Source: an uncultured Pseudomonadales bacterium
Lineage (GTDB): Bacteria; Pseudomonadota; Gammaproteobacteria; Pseudomonadales; Porticoccaceae
Direction of reading: 5' to 3'
DNA: 44,250 nt
NCBI GenBank assembly: GCA_943787675.1
Contig: CALSNK010000023.1
Coordinates: 1-44,250, forward strand
Positions 32,150 through 41,195 of this stretch are shown here, piece after piece. The notes under the pieces are model-generated. The model saw only the letters and a program-made list of their open reading frames with translations. It was not told the DNA's origin and ran no database searches. Position 1 is the first letter of the stretch. The number at the start of each line of letters is the position of its first letter. A program made the position numbers and the translations under genes.

Positions 32150-32386
32150 ATGTCCAGAGTATGTCAAGTCACAGGCAAGCGCCCAATGGCTGGAAATAAC
32201 GTATCTCATGCGAAGAACAGAACACGTCGTCGCTTTGAGCCAAACCTTCATACTCATCGTTTTTGGGTTGAAGCACAAAAACGCTTTGTTAAGCTTCGTG
32301 TATCCACTAAAGGTATGCGCATTATTGACAAAAAAGGTATTGAAATAGTCTTGTCCGAGCTTGCTGCTCGCGGCGAGAAAGTCTAA
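32150..32386 (+). CDS. rpmB: 50S ribosomal protein L28
   Basis: A 78-residue ribosomal protein beginning [20 protein letters not shown], the standard L28 N-terminus, with [10 protein letters not shown] and [20 protein letters not shown] following. The in-frame region upstream is noncoding; the start at 32150 has a GAGGCAGGA ribosome site. It is coupled to rpmG 11 bases later. Confidence 0.98.
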   Translation: MSRVCQVTGKRPMAGNNVSHAKNRTRRRFEPNLHTHRFWVEAQKRFVKLRVSTKGMRIIDKKGIEIVLSELAARGEKV

Positions 32387-32397
32387 GGAGACCACTG

Positions 32398-32565
32398 ATG
32401 GCTAAGTCAGCTCGCGAAAAAATTCGTTTAGTGTCTAGTGCAGGTACTGGTCACTTCTATACTACTGATAAGAACAAGCGCAATATGCCTGAGAAAATGG
32501 AGATCAAGAAGTATGATCCCACTATCCGCAAGCATGTGATCTACAAAGAAGCCAAAATTAAGTAG
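32398..32565 (+). CDS. rpmG: 50S ribosomal protein L33
   Basis: A 55-residue L33 protein starting [20 protein letters not shown] and ending IYKEAKIK. It lacks cysteines, so it is the zinc-independent (C-minus) form. Its ATG follows rpmB with AAGGAG upstream. It is followed by a terminator. Confidence 0.98.
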   Translation: MAKSAREKIRLVSSAGTGHFYTTDKNKRNMPEKMEIKKYDPTIRKHVIYKEAKIK

Positions 32566-32585
32566 TTTGGTTGCTCTGTAGCGCG

Positions 32586-32618
32586 AAAAAATCCTACCAC
32601 TGCGGTGGGATTTTTTTT
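32586..32618 (+). terminator. Intrinsic terminator after rpmG
   Basis: ATCCTACC and GGTGGGAT pair (one G-T) around the 5-base loop ACTGC, with an A run before and eight T residues after. It ends the rpmB-rpmG transcript. Confidence 0.9.
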
Positions 32619-32700
32619 GCCTGTAATAACTGGCTCGGTAACGGTTAATTGGTAGTACTTAATCGGCAGTTCCATTACCTAGGCATAAGCAGCGGCCATA

Positions 32701-32735
32701 AAAAAAGCCCCGATAATTGCTTATCGGGGCTTTTT
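32701..32735. terminator. Bidirectional terminator between rpmG and the cold-shock gene
   Basis: A GCCCCGATAA/TTATCGGGGC stem with TTGC loop is flanked by A and T runs. It can stop the minus-strand cold-shock transcript and act as a backup for rpmG. Confidence 0.92.
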
Positions 32736-32774
32736 AATAATTTTCGTACTGCTATCTAGTGACAGCGACAGAAA

Positions 32775-32984
32775 TTATTCGGCAACTACGTTCTCAGCTT
32801 GAGCGCCTTTCTGGCCTTGAGTAACTTCCATCGTTACCGCTTGGCCTTCTTTCAATGATTTAAAACCATCAGCTTGAATAGCGCTGTGGTGAACAAATAC
32901 GTCACCGCCGCCTTCTTGCTCAATGAATCCAAAACCTTTACTGTCGTTGAACCACTTAACAGTGCCAGAAACTCGATCCGACAT
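32775..32984 (-). CDS. CspA-family cold-shock protein
   Basis: A 69-residue cold-shock-domain protein that binds single-stranded RNA and DNA. RNP1 is visible in KGFGFIEQ and RNP2 in DVFVHHSAI. The start is the ATG at 32984 ([12 protein letters not shown]) with GAGG upstream; an in-frame ATG 12 bases earlier is less well placed. About 270 bases of untranslated leader/intergenic sequence precede it, as is common for cold-shock genes, but I did not identify a specific thermosensor. Confidence 0.96.
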   Translation of the reverse strand: MSDRVSGTVKWFNDSKGFGFIEQEGGGDVFVHHSAIQADGFKSLKEGQAVTMEVTQGQKGAQAENVVAE

Positions 32985-33253
32985 AACTAACCTCACTTAT
33001 AAAATGTATACCGTTTAAGGCGTTTAAAATATATCCAGCCTCATAACGGGGCTAGCCTTACCTTGGAACTGAAAATACTAGGTACAGTACAAAGGCATTT
33101 CTGTCTCGGCAAACACTAAAAGTGTCATTAGTGCCAATTCAGAATCGCGCAGTGTATTGCTTTTTTCTGTGTTTGGCTAATTTTTGAGCGATTTAAACGC
33201 AAAAAAGACCTATTTTCCCCCAAAAGCTTCTATTTAGACCTTAATGCATCGAC

Positions 33254-34483
33254 CTAAAACAAAACGCGACAGCGAATAGTGCCATTAACGGCCTTGAGGG
33301 CCTGTAAAGCGCCGTCGCTGTATTCAGCCTCAATATCCACTACGACGTAACCGACACGGTCATTGGTCTGTAAATACTGGGCGGCGACATTAATATTGAA
33401 TTCAGAAAAGATCTGGTTAATCGCCCCCATCACCCCCGGCACATTGCGGTGAACATGGAGTAACCTGTGGGTGTCTGCATGGGCAGGCAGTGCAACCTGA
33501 GGAAAGTTAACGGCACTAATGCTGGTGCCGTTGTCGCTGTATACCACCATCTTTTCGGCGACTTCTACGCCGATGTTTTCTTGGGCTTCCTGAGTCGACC
33601 CACCGATATGGGGTGTCAAAATCACATTATCAAATTCTCGTAGCGGCGAGACAAACTCTTCCTGATTAGATTTTGGCTCTACCGGGAATACATCGATGGC
33701 AGCGCCACCGATATGTTTGCTGGCCAGATGCTCGCATAGACTGTCGATATCGACAATTTGTCCCCGTGCCGCATTAATTAGCATGGCGCCTGGTTTCATG
33801 GCAGCAAGCTGTTTGGGCCCCATCAGTCCGCGCGTCGCTGCAGTATCTGGCACATGCAGAGAAACTACATCACTCATGCCGAGCAGCCCATTCAATGTTG
33901 GCACCTGCTGGGCGTTACCCAGAGGAAGTTTGGTGACGGTGTCATAAAAGCGAACTTTCATGCCCACTGATTCGGCCATCACGCTGATCTGGCTACCAAT
34001 ATTGCCATAACCAACAAGGCCCAAGGTTTTACCTCGCACCTCATAGGCATTGGCTGCTGACTTCACCCATTGGCCGCGATGGGCCTTGGCGCTTTTGTCG
34101 GCGATGCCGCGCATCAACATAATGGCCTCGGCTATGACCAATTCAGCGACACTGCGCGTATTAGAGTAGGGCGCATTGAAAACGATTACGCCATGTTCGG
34201 TGGCGGCTTGAATGTCCACCTGATTGGTGCCGATACAGAAGCAACCGACGCTGATCAGTTTTTTGGCAGCCGCGAAGACCTTAGCGTTGAGCTGGCTGCG
34301 CGAGCGGATGCCGACAAAATGCACGGTGGCAATTTTTTTAAGCAACTCATCTTCCGGCAGAGCGGCGGGCTGGTAATCGATATTTTCGTAGCCAGCGGCT
34401 TTAAAGACATCAACGGCAGAAGGGTGAACGCCCTCCAGCAGAAGAATTTTTATTTTTTGTTTACCGAGAGAAAAATTGAGCAT
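33254..34483 (-). CDS. serA: D-3-phosphoglycerate dehydrogenase
   Basis: A 409-residue NAD-dependent enzyme of serine synthesis, oxidising 3-phosphoglycerate. Substrate-domain start IKILLLEGVHPSAVDVF, nucleotide loop LGLVGYGNIGSQISVMAE, catalytic RGQIVD and ILTPHIGGSTQEAQENI are visible; the C-terminal ACT domain (serine binding) is VPGVMGAINQIFSEFNINVAAQYLQ-like. I start at 34483 (409 residues, matching Pseudomonas-type SerA); an in-frame ATG at 34507 would add eight residues. It diverges from a D-2-hydroxyglutarate dehydrogenase gene, a meaningful pairing because SerA can make D-2-hydroxyglutarate. Confidence 0.97.
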   Translation of the reverse strand: MLNFSLGKQKIKILLLEGVHPSAVDVFKAAGYENIDYQPAALPEDELLKKIATVHFVGIRSRSQLNAKVFAAAKKLISVGCFCIGTNQVDIQAATEHGVIVFNAPYSNTRSVAELVIAEAIMLMRGIADKSAKAHRGQWVKSAANAYEVRGKTLGLVGYGNIGSQISVMAESVGMKVRFYDTVTKLPLGNAQQVPTLNGLLGMSDVVSLHVPDTAATRGLMGPKQLAAMKPGAMLINAARGQIVDIDSLCEHLASKHIGGAAIDVFPVEPKSNQEEFVSPLREFDNVILTPHIGGSTQEAQENIGVEVAEKMVVYSDNGTSISAVNFPQVALPAHADTHRLLHVHRNVPGVMGAINQIFSEFNINVAAQYLQTNDRVGYVVVDIEAEYSDGALQALKAVNGTIRCRVLF

Positions 34484-34591
34484 GTTATGTCCGCTAAGTA
34501 GTTGCATTGGGCAGCCAAATTAAGGGCGCTATGTTAACATGACTGGCTCGCATTCCATTGCATAAACCACCTGTATGATGAGGATTTCCGG

Positions 34592-35983
34592 ATGTTATCG
34601 GAACAGATAATTACGCGTTTAACAGACATTGTTGGTGCTCAGCGCCTATTGCTAGAGCAGGACGACCTGCAGCGCTTTGGTATTGATCGCACCACGATTT
34701 GGAAGGCCAACCCCTGTGCTGTGGTATTGCCTGGCTCGGTTGAAGAAGTTCAGCAGCTGGTGTTGCTGGCCAACGAATTCAATTTGGCCATTGTGCCCTC
34801 TGGCGGTCGAACCGGTCTCAGTGGTGGTGCCGTGGCCAAAGATGGCGAAATTGTTGTGGCTATGGACCGCATGAATCAGGTCTTAGACTTTAACCCAATG
34901 GACCGCTGTGTGACCCTTGGGGCGGGTATGATTACTTCTCAGCTTCAAGATTTCGCTGAGGAACAGGGCCTGTTTTATCCGGTGGATTTTGCCTCGACGG
35001 GCTCGAGCCAGATCGGCGGTAATATTGCCACCAATGCCGGCGGTATCAATGTTATCCGCTATGGCATGACCAGAGAATGGGTGATGGGCTTAAAGGTAGT
35101 TAATGGTGCCGGTGATATTTTGGAGCTCAATCGCGGGTTGGTTAAAAACAATACTGGCTATGATTTTCGGCATCTGTTTATTGGTTCCGAAGGTACCCTT
35201 GGGCTGATTTGCGAAGCCACTATTCAGCTAACTAGGCCGCCAGCAGATTCCACAGTACTGGTTCTGGGTATCGATAATTTCCCGGCCATTCTTGATGTAT
35301 TGAGAACCTTCAGTACAGAGATCGACTTGAGCGCCTTTGAGTTTTTCTCTCAGGCGGCGCTGGACAAGGTCACTGAACATCGCGGCCATGCCAAGCCTTT
35401 TGCAACCCAGACGCCCTTTTACGCGTTGCTGGAGTTTGAGACAGCGACAGAATCGGTGATGGATAAGGCCATGGCACTCTTCGAGAAGTGCATGGAAGAG
35501 GGCTGGGTGCTAGATGGCGTGTTAAGCCAGAGTCTCGCCCAGGCCAAAGCGCTGTGGAAGCTGCGGGAGGATATTTCTGAGACTCTGTGGCATTGGCAGC
35601 CTTATAAAAATGATATCTCGGTGCGTGTTTCCAGAATGCCAGACTTTCTCCGCGAGGTAGATGAGCTTGTGGCCAGCCGCTATCCGGATTTTGAATTGGT
35701 CTGGTACGGCCATATTGGTGATGGCAATTTGCATCTCAACATTCTTAAGCCGGAAGCCCTATCGAATGAAGACTTTGTGGCTAAGTGCGGCAATGTCAGT
35801 GGTGAGATTGGTCAGCTATTGGCCAAGTATGAAGGCAGTATTAGTGCAGAACATGGTGTGGGTCTGCTAAAGAAAGATTATCTGCATTATTCTAGATCGC
35901 CACTGGAAATTGAGTTGATGCGCAGCATTAAGAAAGCCTTTGATCCAAATTCTATTTTAAATCCTGGGAAACTGTTTGATTAG
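34592..35983 (+). CDS. D-2-hydroxyglutarate dehydrogenase-type FAD oxidase
   Basis: A 463-residue FAD enzyme of the D-lactate/glycolate/2-hydroxyglutarate dehydrogenase family. FAD-binding parts are VPSGGRTGLSGGAV, FASTGSSQIGGNIATNAGG and FIGSEGTLGLI. The C-terminal domain carries WYGHIGDGNLHLN and SAEHGVGLLKKDYL. Its divergent position next to serA matches the Pseudomonas pair in which D2HGDH re-oxidises the D-2-hydroxyglutarate produced by SerA. The assignment is strong for the family and good, but not proven, for the substrate; glycolate/lactate dehydrogenase is the alternative. Confidence 0.88.
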   Translation: MLSEQIITRLTDIVGAQRLLLEQDDLQRFGIDRTTIWKANPCAVVLPGSVEEVQQLVLLANEFNLAIVPSGGRTGLSGGAVAKDGEIVVAMDRMNQVLDFNPMDRCVTLGAGMITSQLQDFAEEQGLFYPVDFASTGSSQIGGNIATNAGGINVIRYGMTREWVMGLKVVNGAGDILELNRGLVKNNTGYDFRHLFIGSEGTLGLICEATIQLTRPPADSTVLVLGIDNFPAILDVLRTFSTEIDLSAFEFFSQAALDKVTEHRGHAKPFATQTPFYALLEFETATESVMDKAMALFEKCMEEGWVLDGVLSQSLAQAKALWKLREDISETLWHWQPYKNDISVRVSRMPDFLREVDELVASRYPDFELVWYGHIGDGNLHLNILKPEALSNEDFVAKCGNVSGEIGQLLAKYEGSISAEHGVGLLKKDYLHYSRSPLEIELMRSIKKAFDPNSILNPGKLFD

Positions 35984-36021
35984 TTGGGTATCCAATCTCA
36001 GGTAAATGCTGAAGGAAGTTA

Positions 36022-36375
36022 ATGATGAGTGAACAGTTTATCGAATCGGGTGAATCCGGTGCCGCCCATAAAAATGTGGCGCTGCTGGTCTATGTGTTAC
36101 AGGGACTCGGATTTTTTACCGGTGGCTTAACCTTTGTCGCCGCGCTAATTGTCAATTACGTGAAGGTAGATGAAGTCAGAGATACCTGGCTCGAGAGTCA
36201 CTTTCGCTGGCAGATGAATACGTTTTGGTACGGCCTGCTGTGGTCGGCAATTGGTATGATATTTTGGCTGGTGCTAATGGGCTGGCTGGCCTCGGCAATC
36301 GTCAGTATCTGGGTGTTCTACCGTATTATTAAGGGCGCCCTATATCTTAATGACGACAAGCCAATTATTTTTTAG
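36022..36375 (+). CDS. DUF4870/Tic20-like small membrane protein
   Basis: A 117-residue protein (or 116 from the second ATG) with three hydrophobic stretches: about 18-47, 68-90 and 90-106. The intervening VDEVRDTWLESHFRWQMNTFWYG is a conserved family segment, as in Pseudomonas genes next to D2HGDH. AAGGAAG lies upstream of the ATG. Function unknown; its constant association with the D2HGDH gene suggests a shared transcript. Confidence 0.85.
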   Translation: MMSEQFIESGESGAAHKNVALLVYVLQGLGFFTGGLTFVAALIVNYVKVDEVRDTWLESHFRWQMNTFWYGLLWSAIGMIFWLVLMGWLASAIVSIWVFYRIIKGALYLNDDKPIIF

Positions 36376-36432
36376 ACCTGTGCCGCAGAGGCTCAAACTT
36401 AGAGCCCTGGCTCTGTAATGGGGAGTGATGTA

Positions 36433-37116
36433 ATGCAGGATTATCAGCATATTGTTGATGGCCATAAGGTCGATCTGCCACTGGGCAAAGTGGTCTGCGT
36501 GGGCAGAAATTATGCCGCCCATGCTCGAGAACTCAACAATCCTGTTCCCGCCGAGCCGGTTCTGTTTATCAAACCCAATACTGCCCTTGCGCCCCTCGGC
36601 GAGGCTATTTTTATTCCCGCCCATCTAGGCGAATGCCATTTCGAAACCGAGATGAGTATTCTGATTGGCCAGCCCCTGACTCAGTGTACTGAACAGCAGG
36701 CCCAGCAGGCTATTCTGGGTGTTGGTATTGGCCTGGATCTGACTCTGCGCGACTTGCAGCAGCAGTTAAAAAACAAGAGCCTGCCCTGGGAAAAAGCTAA
36801 ATCATTTGATGGCGCCTGCCCAGCCTCGGAATTTGTCAGCCCCGACAAGCTAGGTGATCTTCAGCAGCAACAGATTCAGTTGCGCCTTAATCAGCAGCTT
36901 CGCCAAGATGGTAATACCGCCGATATGCTCACAGCCGTGTTGCCCCTGCTGGCGTATATCAGCCAATTTTTTACATTGCTACCCGGTGATCTAGTGTTTA
37001 CGGGAACCCCTTCCGGCGTGGGTCCCTTAGCCGTTGGCGACCAGTTAGATATTTCATTGTCTGAAGTAATACATTGTCAGACTGAGGTCTGCTTGAGAAA
37101 AAAGGAATCTACATGA
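36433..37116 (+). CDS. fumarylacetoacetate hydrolase-family protein
   Basis: A 227-residue cytosolic protein with the FAH fold. Signatures are KVVCVGRNYAAHARELNN, PVLFIKPNTALAP, CHFETEMSILIG (metal-ligand Glu residues) and FTGTPSGVGPL. Such enzymes hydrolyse or decarboxylate 2-oxo acids such as acylpyruvates or oxaloacetate; the specific substrate is not known. I start at ATG 36433 because GGGGAG lies eight bases upstream; the earlier ATG at 36418 lacks a site. Its stop overlaps the next start (ATGA). Confidence 0.92.
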   Translation: MQDYQHIVDGHKVDLPLGKVVCVGRNYAAHARELNNPVPAEPVLFIKPNTALAPLGEAIFIPAHLGECHFETEMSILIGQPLTQCTEQQAQQAILGVGIGLDLTLRDLQQQLKNKSLPWEKAKSFDGACPASEFVSPDKLGDLQQQQIQLRLNQQLRQDGNTADMLTAVLPLLAYISQFFTLLPGDLVFTGTPSGVGPLAVGDQLDISLSEVIHCQTEVCLRKKEST

Positions 37117-37343
37117 GTTTAGAAAAAGGAATTTACAAGCATTACAAAGGTAACCTCTATGAGGTAATCGATGTGGCCAGGCATAGTGAGACCGAAGAGG
37201 AACACGTGGTGTATCGCACGCTTTATGGCGATTACAGTACCTGGATAAGGCCCCTCGCGATGTTTACTGAGACGGTACAAATTGATGGCCAGCAGGTGCC
37301 TCGGTTTGCCTTTGTTGAGGCCGCAGTAGAGCAAAGAGTCTGA
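37113..37343 (+). CDS. DUF1653-family protein
   Basis: A 76-residue protein matching DUF1653: GIYKHYKGNLYEVIDVARHSETEE, VVYRTLYGDYSTWIRPLAMF and RFAFVEA. It has no established function. The start overlaps the FAH-gene stop by four bases, and its own stop overlaps the arfB start, so the three are tightly coupled. Confidence 0.93.
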   Translation: MSLEKGIYKHYKGNLYEVIDVARHSETEEEHVVYRTLYGDYSTWIRPLAMFTETVQIDGQQVPRFAFVEAAVEQRV

Positions 37344-37759
37344 TGTTATTTATTTCCAGCAGTATCTCCATTGCAGATGCCGAGATTGAGCTCACCGCTA
37401 TTCGGGCTCAGGGTCCGGGAGGCCAGAACGTCAATAAGGTCTCATCGGCGATTCACCTGCGTTTTGATATTCCTGGCTCTTCTCTGGCAGATTCAGTCAA
37501 AGAGCGACTGTTAAAACTCAGTGATCAGCGAATCTCTAAAGATGGCATCGTGATTATTAAGGCTCAGCGCTATCGCAGTCAGGATAAAAACCGCACAGAG
37601 GCGTTGCAGCGGCTGCAAGAGTTGGTGCAGTCGGCAATGTTTACCCCTAAGATGCGACGGGCAACTAGACCGACGCGCGGTTCACAGTTAAAGCGTATGG
37701 ATAAAAAAACCCAACATGGGCAAAAGAAAAATATGCGCTCAAAACCGAGCCTTGATTAA
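37343..37759 (+). CDS. arfB: alternative ribosome-rescue factor B
   Basis: A 138-residue peptidyl-tRNA hydrolase that rescues stalled ribosomes lacking a stop codon. The catalytic GGQ motif is at 26-28 (QGPGGQNVNKVSSAIH). The basic C-terminal tail (KKTQHGQKKNMRSKP) matches the ArfB/YaeJ-type tail that enters the mRNA channel. It overlaps DUF1653 by one base, and srkA starts directly after its stop. Confidence 0.95.
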   Translation: MLFISSSISIADAEIELTAIRAQGPGGQNVNKVSSAIHLRFDIPGSSLADSVKERLLKLSDQRISKDGIVIIKAQRYRSQDKNRTEALQRLQELVQSAMFTPKMRRATRPTRGSQLKRMDKKTQHGQKKNMRSKPSLD

Positions 37760-38752
37760 ATGACCGAAACCAGCAGCCATCCCTTTGATGCTCTCAGCCC
37801 CGATTTATTAATTGATGCGGTGGAGAGTCAGGGCTTTGTTTCCGATGGTCGATTTTTGGCGCTCAATAGCTATGAAAATCGCGTCTACCAAATTGGCATT
37901 GAAGAACAGGCGCCAATGATTGCTAAGTTCTATCGCCCTGAGCGTTGGACTGATGATCAAATTCGCGAAGAGCATGAATACTGCTTTCAGCTTAAAGAGC
38001 AGGAGCTTCCTGTTGTCTGTCCCTGGCTCAATGCTCAGGGTGAAAGTCTGAGTACCTATGCCGGTTTTAGATTTGCCCTCTACGAGCGTCGAGGTGGCCA
38101 TGCCCCCGAATTGGACAATCTGGATAACCTGCTTATTTTGGGCCGCCTGTTAGGGCGCTTCCATGGTATTGGCGCTATGCAGCCGTTCGCCCATCGGCCA
38201 ACGCTGAGTGCTGAAAATTTTGGCTGGGAGTCTTACCGCCTAATTAGTGAAAAATTTATGCCGTCGGAGCTTAGCCCTGCTTATGATTCCTTGGCGTTAG
38301 ATGTTCTCAAGAAAGTGGACGAGATTCTTGCGGACTACGGGCCAATTACGAATATCCGTGTTCATGGAGACTGTCATTCCGGCAATATACTCTGGCGTGA
38401 TGACAACCCACATTTTGTCGATTTTGATGATGCGCGTATGGCGCCGGCGATTCAGGATCTATGGATGTTGCTGTCGGGGGATCGTCAGGAACAGACGGCC
38501 CAGATGGCGGAGTTAATCGAAGGCTATAACGAATTTTATGATTTTGATTACCGCGAGCTGCGGCTGATAGAAGTGTTTCGCACTCTGCGAATTATGCACC
38601 ACAGTGCCTGGATTGCCAGGCGCTGGACAGATCCGGCATTTCCGAGAGCCTTTACTTGGTTTAACTCGCCCCGTTACTGGAGCGATCATATTCTTATGTT
38701 GCGTGAGCAGTTGGCCGCTCTGAATGAACCGCCACTGCAGGTCCGCCCCTAA
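37760..38752 (+). CDS. srkA: stress-response serine/threonine kinase SrkA (YihE)
   Basis: A 330-residue kinase of the YihE/SrkA aminoglycoside-phosphotransferase-like fold, which counteracts stress-induced cell death. Visible: FLALNSYENRVYQIG nucleotide region, MIAKFYRPERW with the lysine, Brenner motif RVHGDCHSGNILW and HFVDFDDARMAP. Length and motifs match E. coli SrkA. Translation starts immediately after the arfB stop codon, so the genes are probably coupled. Confidence 0.95.
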   Translation: MTETSSHPFDALSPDLLIDAVESQGFVSDGRFLALNSYENRVYQIGIEEQAPMIAKFYRPERWTDDQIREEHEYCFQLKEQELPVVCPWLNAQGESLSTYAGFRFALYERRGGHAPELDNLDNLLILGRLLGRFHGIGAMQPFAHRPTLSAENFGWESYRLISEKFMPSELSPAYDSLALDVLKKVDEILADYGPITNIRVHGDCHSGNILWRDDNPHFVDFDDARMAPAIQDLWMLLSGDRQEQTAQMAELIEGYNEFYDFDYRELRLIEVFRTLRIMHHSAWIARRWTDPAFPRAFTWFNSPRYWSDHILMLREQLAALNEPPLQVRP

Positions 38753-38769
38753 GGTCAGGAATCATCTAA

Positions 38770-39714
38770 TTACCAGCTGTAGTTAATGCCAATAGTCAGC
38801 TGGCTGTCACTGGGATCAGTTCCTAGGGCAGGCTGGTTATCGTAAATCCACTCAAGTTTTAGCTCGGTAAATAGGTTGTCCACCAGTGGTGCTTTGAGGC
38901 CGACATCGGCCTTGATTTCAGAGTCTTCAAAATCAGACAGTGACACCAGCAGCCTGTGGGTATGAAAAAGCTCCAGAGTTTGGCCTAGAATTCGACGGTA
39001 GTCTGCAGACCAGCTCCAGGTGAGGCGGTTGTCTGAACTCTGGTCACTAAATTCTTCGCTGATCCAAACCAAACCAGATTCTGCCGATAGCGCACTGGCA
39101 TCCGATTCCCATAATTGGCGACCTATGGCGCTGCCTATAGAATAGTACTGGTCGATGGCACGATTTTCGTTGGCACCCACTGAGGCGCCATTTTTCCAGA
39201 ACCACTTTTCCCGAAAGAAAAAGTCCAAGCCATAACCGAGGTGGTATTCCTCGTTGGCGGGAGAACCGTCGAGACTATGACTCTCATAATTGATCAGGGT
39301 GTCGTGACGATAATCACCGGTCCGCCATTCAACGGCACTTTCAATATCCCAGTCTTCCCGCTCTTCGTTGCCGCTGGCATAGGCGCCAGTGACAGATAGC
39401 CCACCTTTGTAGCTATTGTTAAATGATGACACCAGTTTAACGGGCTCTGCCGTTTTTTCCTGGGCGACTGCCGAGCCATCAGCAGAGAGCGCAGCCCCAT
39501 TAATCGAGGTCACATTATTAATAGCGATGCTGAGATCCCCAAAATTATCGGAGCGCCACATTAAATGGCTCTCGGTTTGTTCCACGGTTTGGCCCTGTAA
39601 AACATCGCCGTTATTGAGCACTAACTCGTCGGCATGGGTTGTGGTGGTAGATAGGGTAATGGCAGCTAGGCTGATCGATCCAAATAATATTGCGGGGCAA
39701 AATCCAATTTGCAT
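38770..39714 (-). CDS. DUF481 (YdiY-like) outer-membrane beta-barrel protein
   Basis: A 314-residue protein with an N-terminal signal peptide (about residues 6-28, cleavage near THA|DE) and a C-terminal aromatic residue (INYSW), typical of outer-membrane barrels. The interior has alternating strands rich in aromatic and polar residues (GGLSVTGAYASGNEEREDWD; DYRHDTLINYES; EKWFWKNGAS; QLTIGINYSW), consistent with DUF481. Function unknown. It is convergent with srkA and divergent from gcvH. Confidence 0.9.
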   Translation of the reverse strand: MQIGFCPAILFGSISLAAITLSTTTTHADELVLNNGDVLQGQTVEQTESHLMWRSDNFGDLSIAINNVTSINGAALSADGSAVAQEKTAEPVKLVSSFNNSYKGGLSVTGAYASGNEEREDWDIESAVEWRTGDYRHDTLINYESHSLDGSPANEEYHLGYGLDFFFREKWFWKNGASVGANENRAIDQYYSIGSAIGRQLWESDASALSAESGLVWISEEFSDQSSDNRLTWSWSADYRRILGQTLELFHTHRLLVSLSDFEDSEIKADVGLKAPLVDNLFTELKLEWIYDNQPALGTDPSDSQLTIGINYSW

Positions 39715-39932
39715 AAATTCCTCATTAGGTTGAACGCGGTTATAAAAGCAGTAAACGAGGGGTATTTTACAGATTTGGCAAAGATGGTCATTAGTTGTCG
39801 AAAATTACTTTATCTTTCTCCTTTATTTTTCTACCTGATCCTCAGTAGAATGACGCGAAACTTGATGGCTGGCCAGTTTTTGGCGGGCAATGAAGCTGTA
39901 ATTTTGGATATTATCAGTCACAGGAGAATACT

Positions 39933-40322
39933 ATGAGCGAACTTCCCAAAGAATTAAAATATGCCAGCAGCCACGAATGGGCCCGCCTGGAAAGTGATGG
40001 TACTATTGTTGTTGGTATTACTGATCATGCCCAGGAAGCTCTCGGTGATGTGGTCTATGTTGAGCTACCTGAAGTCGGCAGCACTATTGATGCCGGCGCT
40101 GAGGTTGCGGTGGTTGAATCTGTTAAGGCAGCGTCTGATATTTATGCGCCAGTAACGGGTGAGGTAGTAGAGATTAATCCGGCCCTAGAAGACGAACCAG
40201 AGACTGTTAACCACTCTCCCTATGCTGACGGTTGGTTCTTCCGGGTGAAGCCTGCAGGTCTTGGTGAGTTGGAAGATATGCTGGATGCCGATGACTATCA
40301 AAATGCGATTGATGAGTCCTAA
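39933..40322 (+). CDS. gcvH: glycine cleavage system H protein
   Basis: A 129-residue lipoyl-carrier protein that shuttles the aminomethyl group between the P, T and L proteins of glycine cleavage. The lipoyl lysine is K65 in [14 protein letters not shown], and the N-terminus has [10 protein letters not shown]. Start codon with GGAG seven bases upstream. No gcvP or gcvT lies adjacent, so the other components must be elsewhere. No glycine riboswitch is evident in the preceding 218 bases. Confidence 0.97.
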   Translation: MSELPKELKYASSHEWARLESDGTIVVGITDHAQEALGDVVYVELPEVGSTIDAGAEVAVVESVKAASDIYAPVTGEVVEINPALEDEPETVNHSPYADGWFFRVKPAGLGELEDMLDADDYQNAIDES

Positions 40323-40366
40323 GATTTGAATCCCCAGTATTTACAGCACTGACAGTGCGAAATAGC

Positions 40367-40404
40367 AAAGCCCTGGTGTCTATTTGATCTACCGGGGCTT
40401 TTTT
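40367..40404 (+). terminator. Intrinsic terminator after gcvH
   Basis: AAAGCCCTGGT and ACCGGGGCTTT pair along an 11-bp stem (one G-T) around a 13-base loop, followed by more T residues. It is convergent with the end of the HAD gene on the other strand, with which it overlaps by two bases. Confidence 0.85.
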
Positions 40405-41059
40405 ATGCCCGTAACGAAATAATATCCCATCCCCTTGAGGCTGCTTCGGCACTGAGAGCGTCATCGGGATCCACGGCCACAGGCTTGTCCACTTCTAGTA
40501 GCAGCGGCAGGTCATTGATTGAGTCGGAGTAGAAGTAGCTCCCGGCTAAGGATTCATTATTTTCACTCAGCCATAGCTTTAGGCGCTCGACCTTTCCTTC
40601 CTGATAGGTGGGGGTGCCGACAATTTTGCCGGTATAGCGGCCATCAATAATCTCTGGGTCCGTGGCCAATAGTTCGTCGATGCCCAGAGCCTGGCAGATG
40701 GGCTCGACAATAAAGCGATTGGTTGAGGTGATTACCAGTAGCCGGTTACCGGCTTGCCGATGCTGTTCGATCAGAGCTTCGGCTTTAGGCAGTCTGAGGG
40801 GGCTAATTATCTGCTGCATAAACTTAAGGTGCAGCGCGGCGAGTTCCTCCATGGAAGTCGCGGCCAGAGGTGCCAGTGAAAACTCGAGATAGGCCAGTAT
40901 ATCCAGACAGCCAGCCTCGTAGTCTGCATAAAATTGGTCGTTCATTTTCTGGTAGTGATTGGCGTCTACTTTGTCGTTTGCGACTAGAAACTCCCCCCAA
41001 CCATGATCGCTATCACCGGCAATTAATGTGTTGTCTAAATCAAAGATGGCCAGTGCCAT
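40403..41059 (-). CDS. HAD-superfamily IB phosphatase
   Basis: A 218-residue haloacid dehalogenase-fold phosphatase of subfamily IB. The nucleophile pair D7/D9 lies in FDLDNTL; motif II is VITSTN, motif III Lys is in EGKVERLK, and motif IV is YSDSINDLPLL. The cap has the SerB-like layout. The same position, next to rppH and ptsP, is occupied by a HAD enzyme in Pseudomonas. Substrate candidates include phosphoserine or histidinol phosphate, but neither is established here. Divergent from rppH. Confidence 0.9.
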   Translation of the reverse strand: MALAIFDLDNTLIAGDSDHGWGEFLVANDKVDANHYQKMNDQFYADYEAGCLDILAYLEFSLAPLAATSMEELAALHLKFMQQIISPLRLPKAEALIEQHRQAGNRLLVITSTNRFIVEPICQALGIDELLATDPEIIDGRYTGKIVGTPTYQEGKVERLKLWLSENNESLAGSYFYSDSINDLPLLLEVDKPVAVDPDDALSAEAASRGWDIISLRA

Positions 41060-41195
41060 GGGAACATTCCAGTGTAATTAAACGAGGGGGGGAGGATAGC
41101 GATGATGTAAGATAGCCTCAAGAGAAAATTGCTGGCTGTTGTCGACTGTGGAACAATGGAGCAGCTAATTATTAGGTTAAAACGGGAATAACACT

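Noticed and set aside
39715..39932. Possible glycine riboswitch upstream of gcvH
   Set aside because: I could not find the conserved glycine aptamer core, so no claim is made.
39709..39936. 75-codon frame between the DUF481 gene and gcvH
   Set aside because: It overlaps both neighbours, has no recognisable domain and no clear ribosome site; the region looks like the intergenic promoter area.
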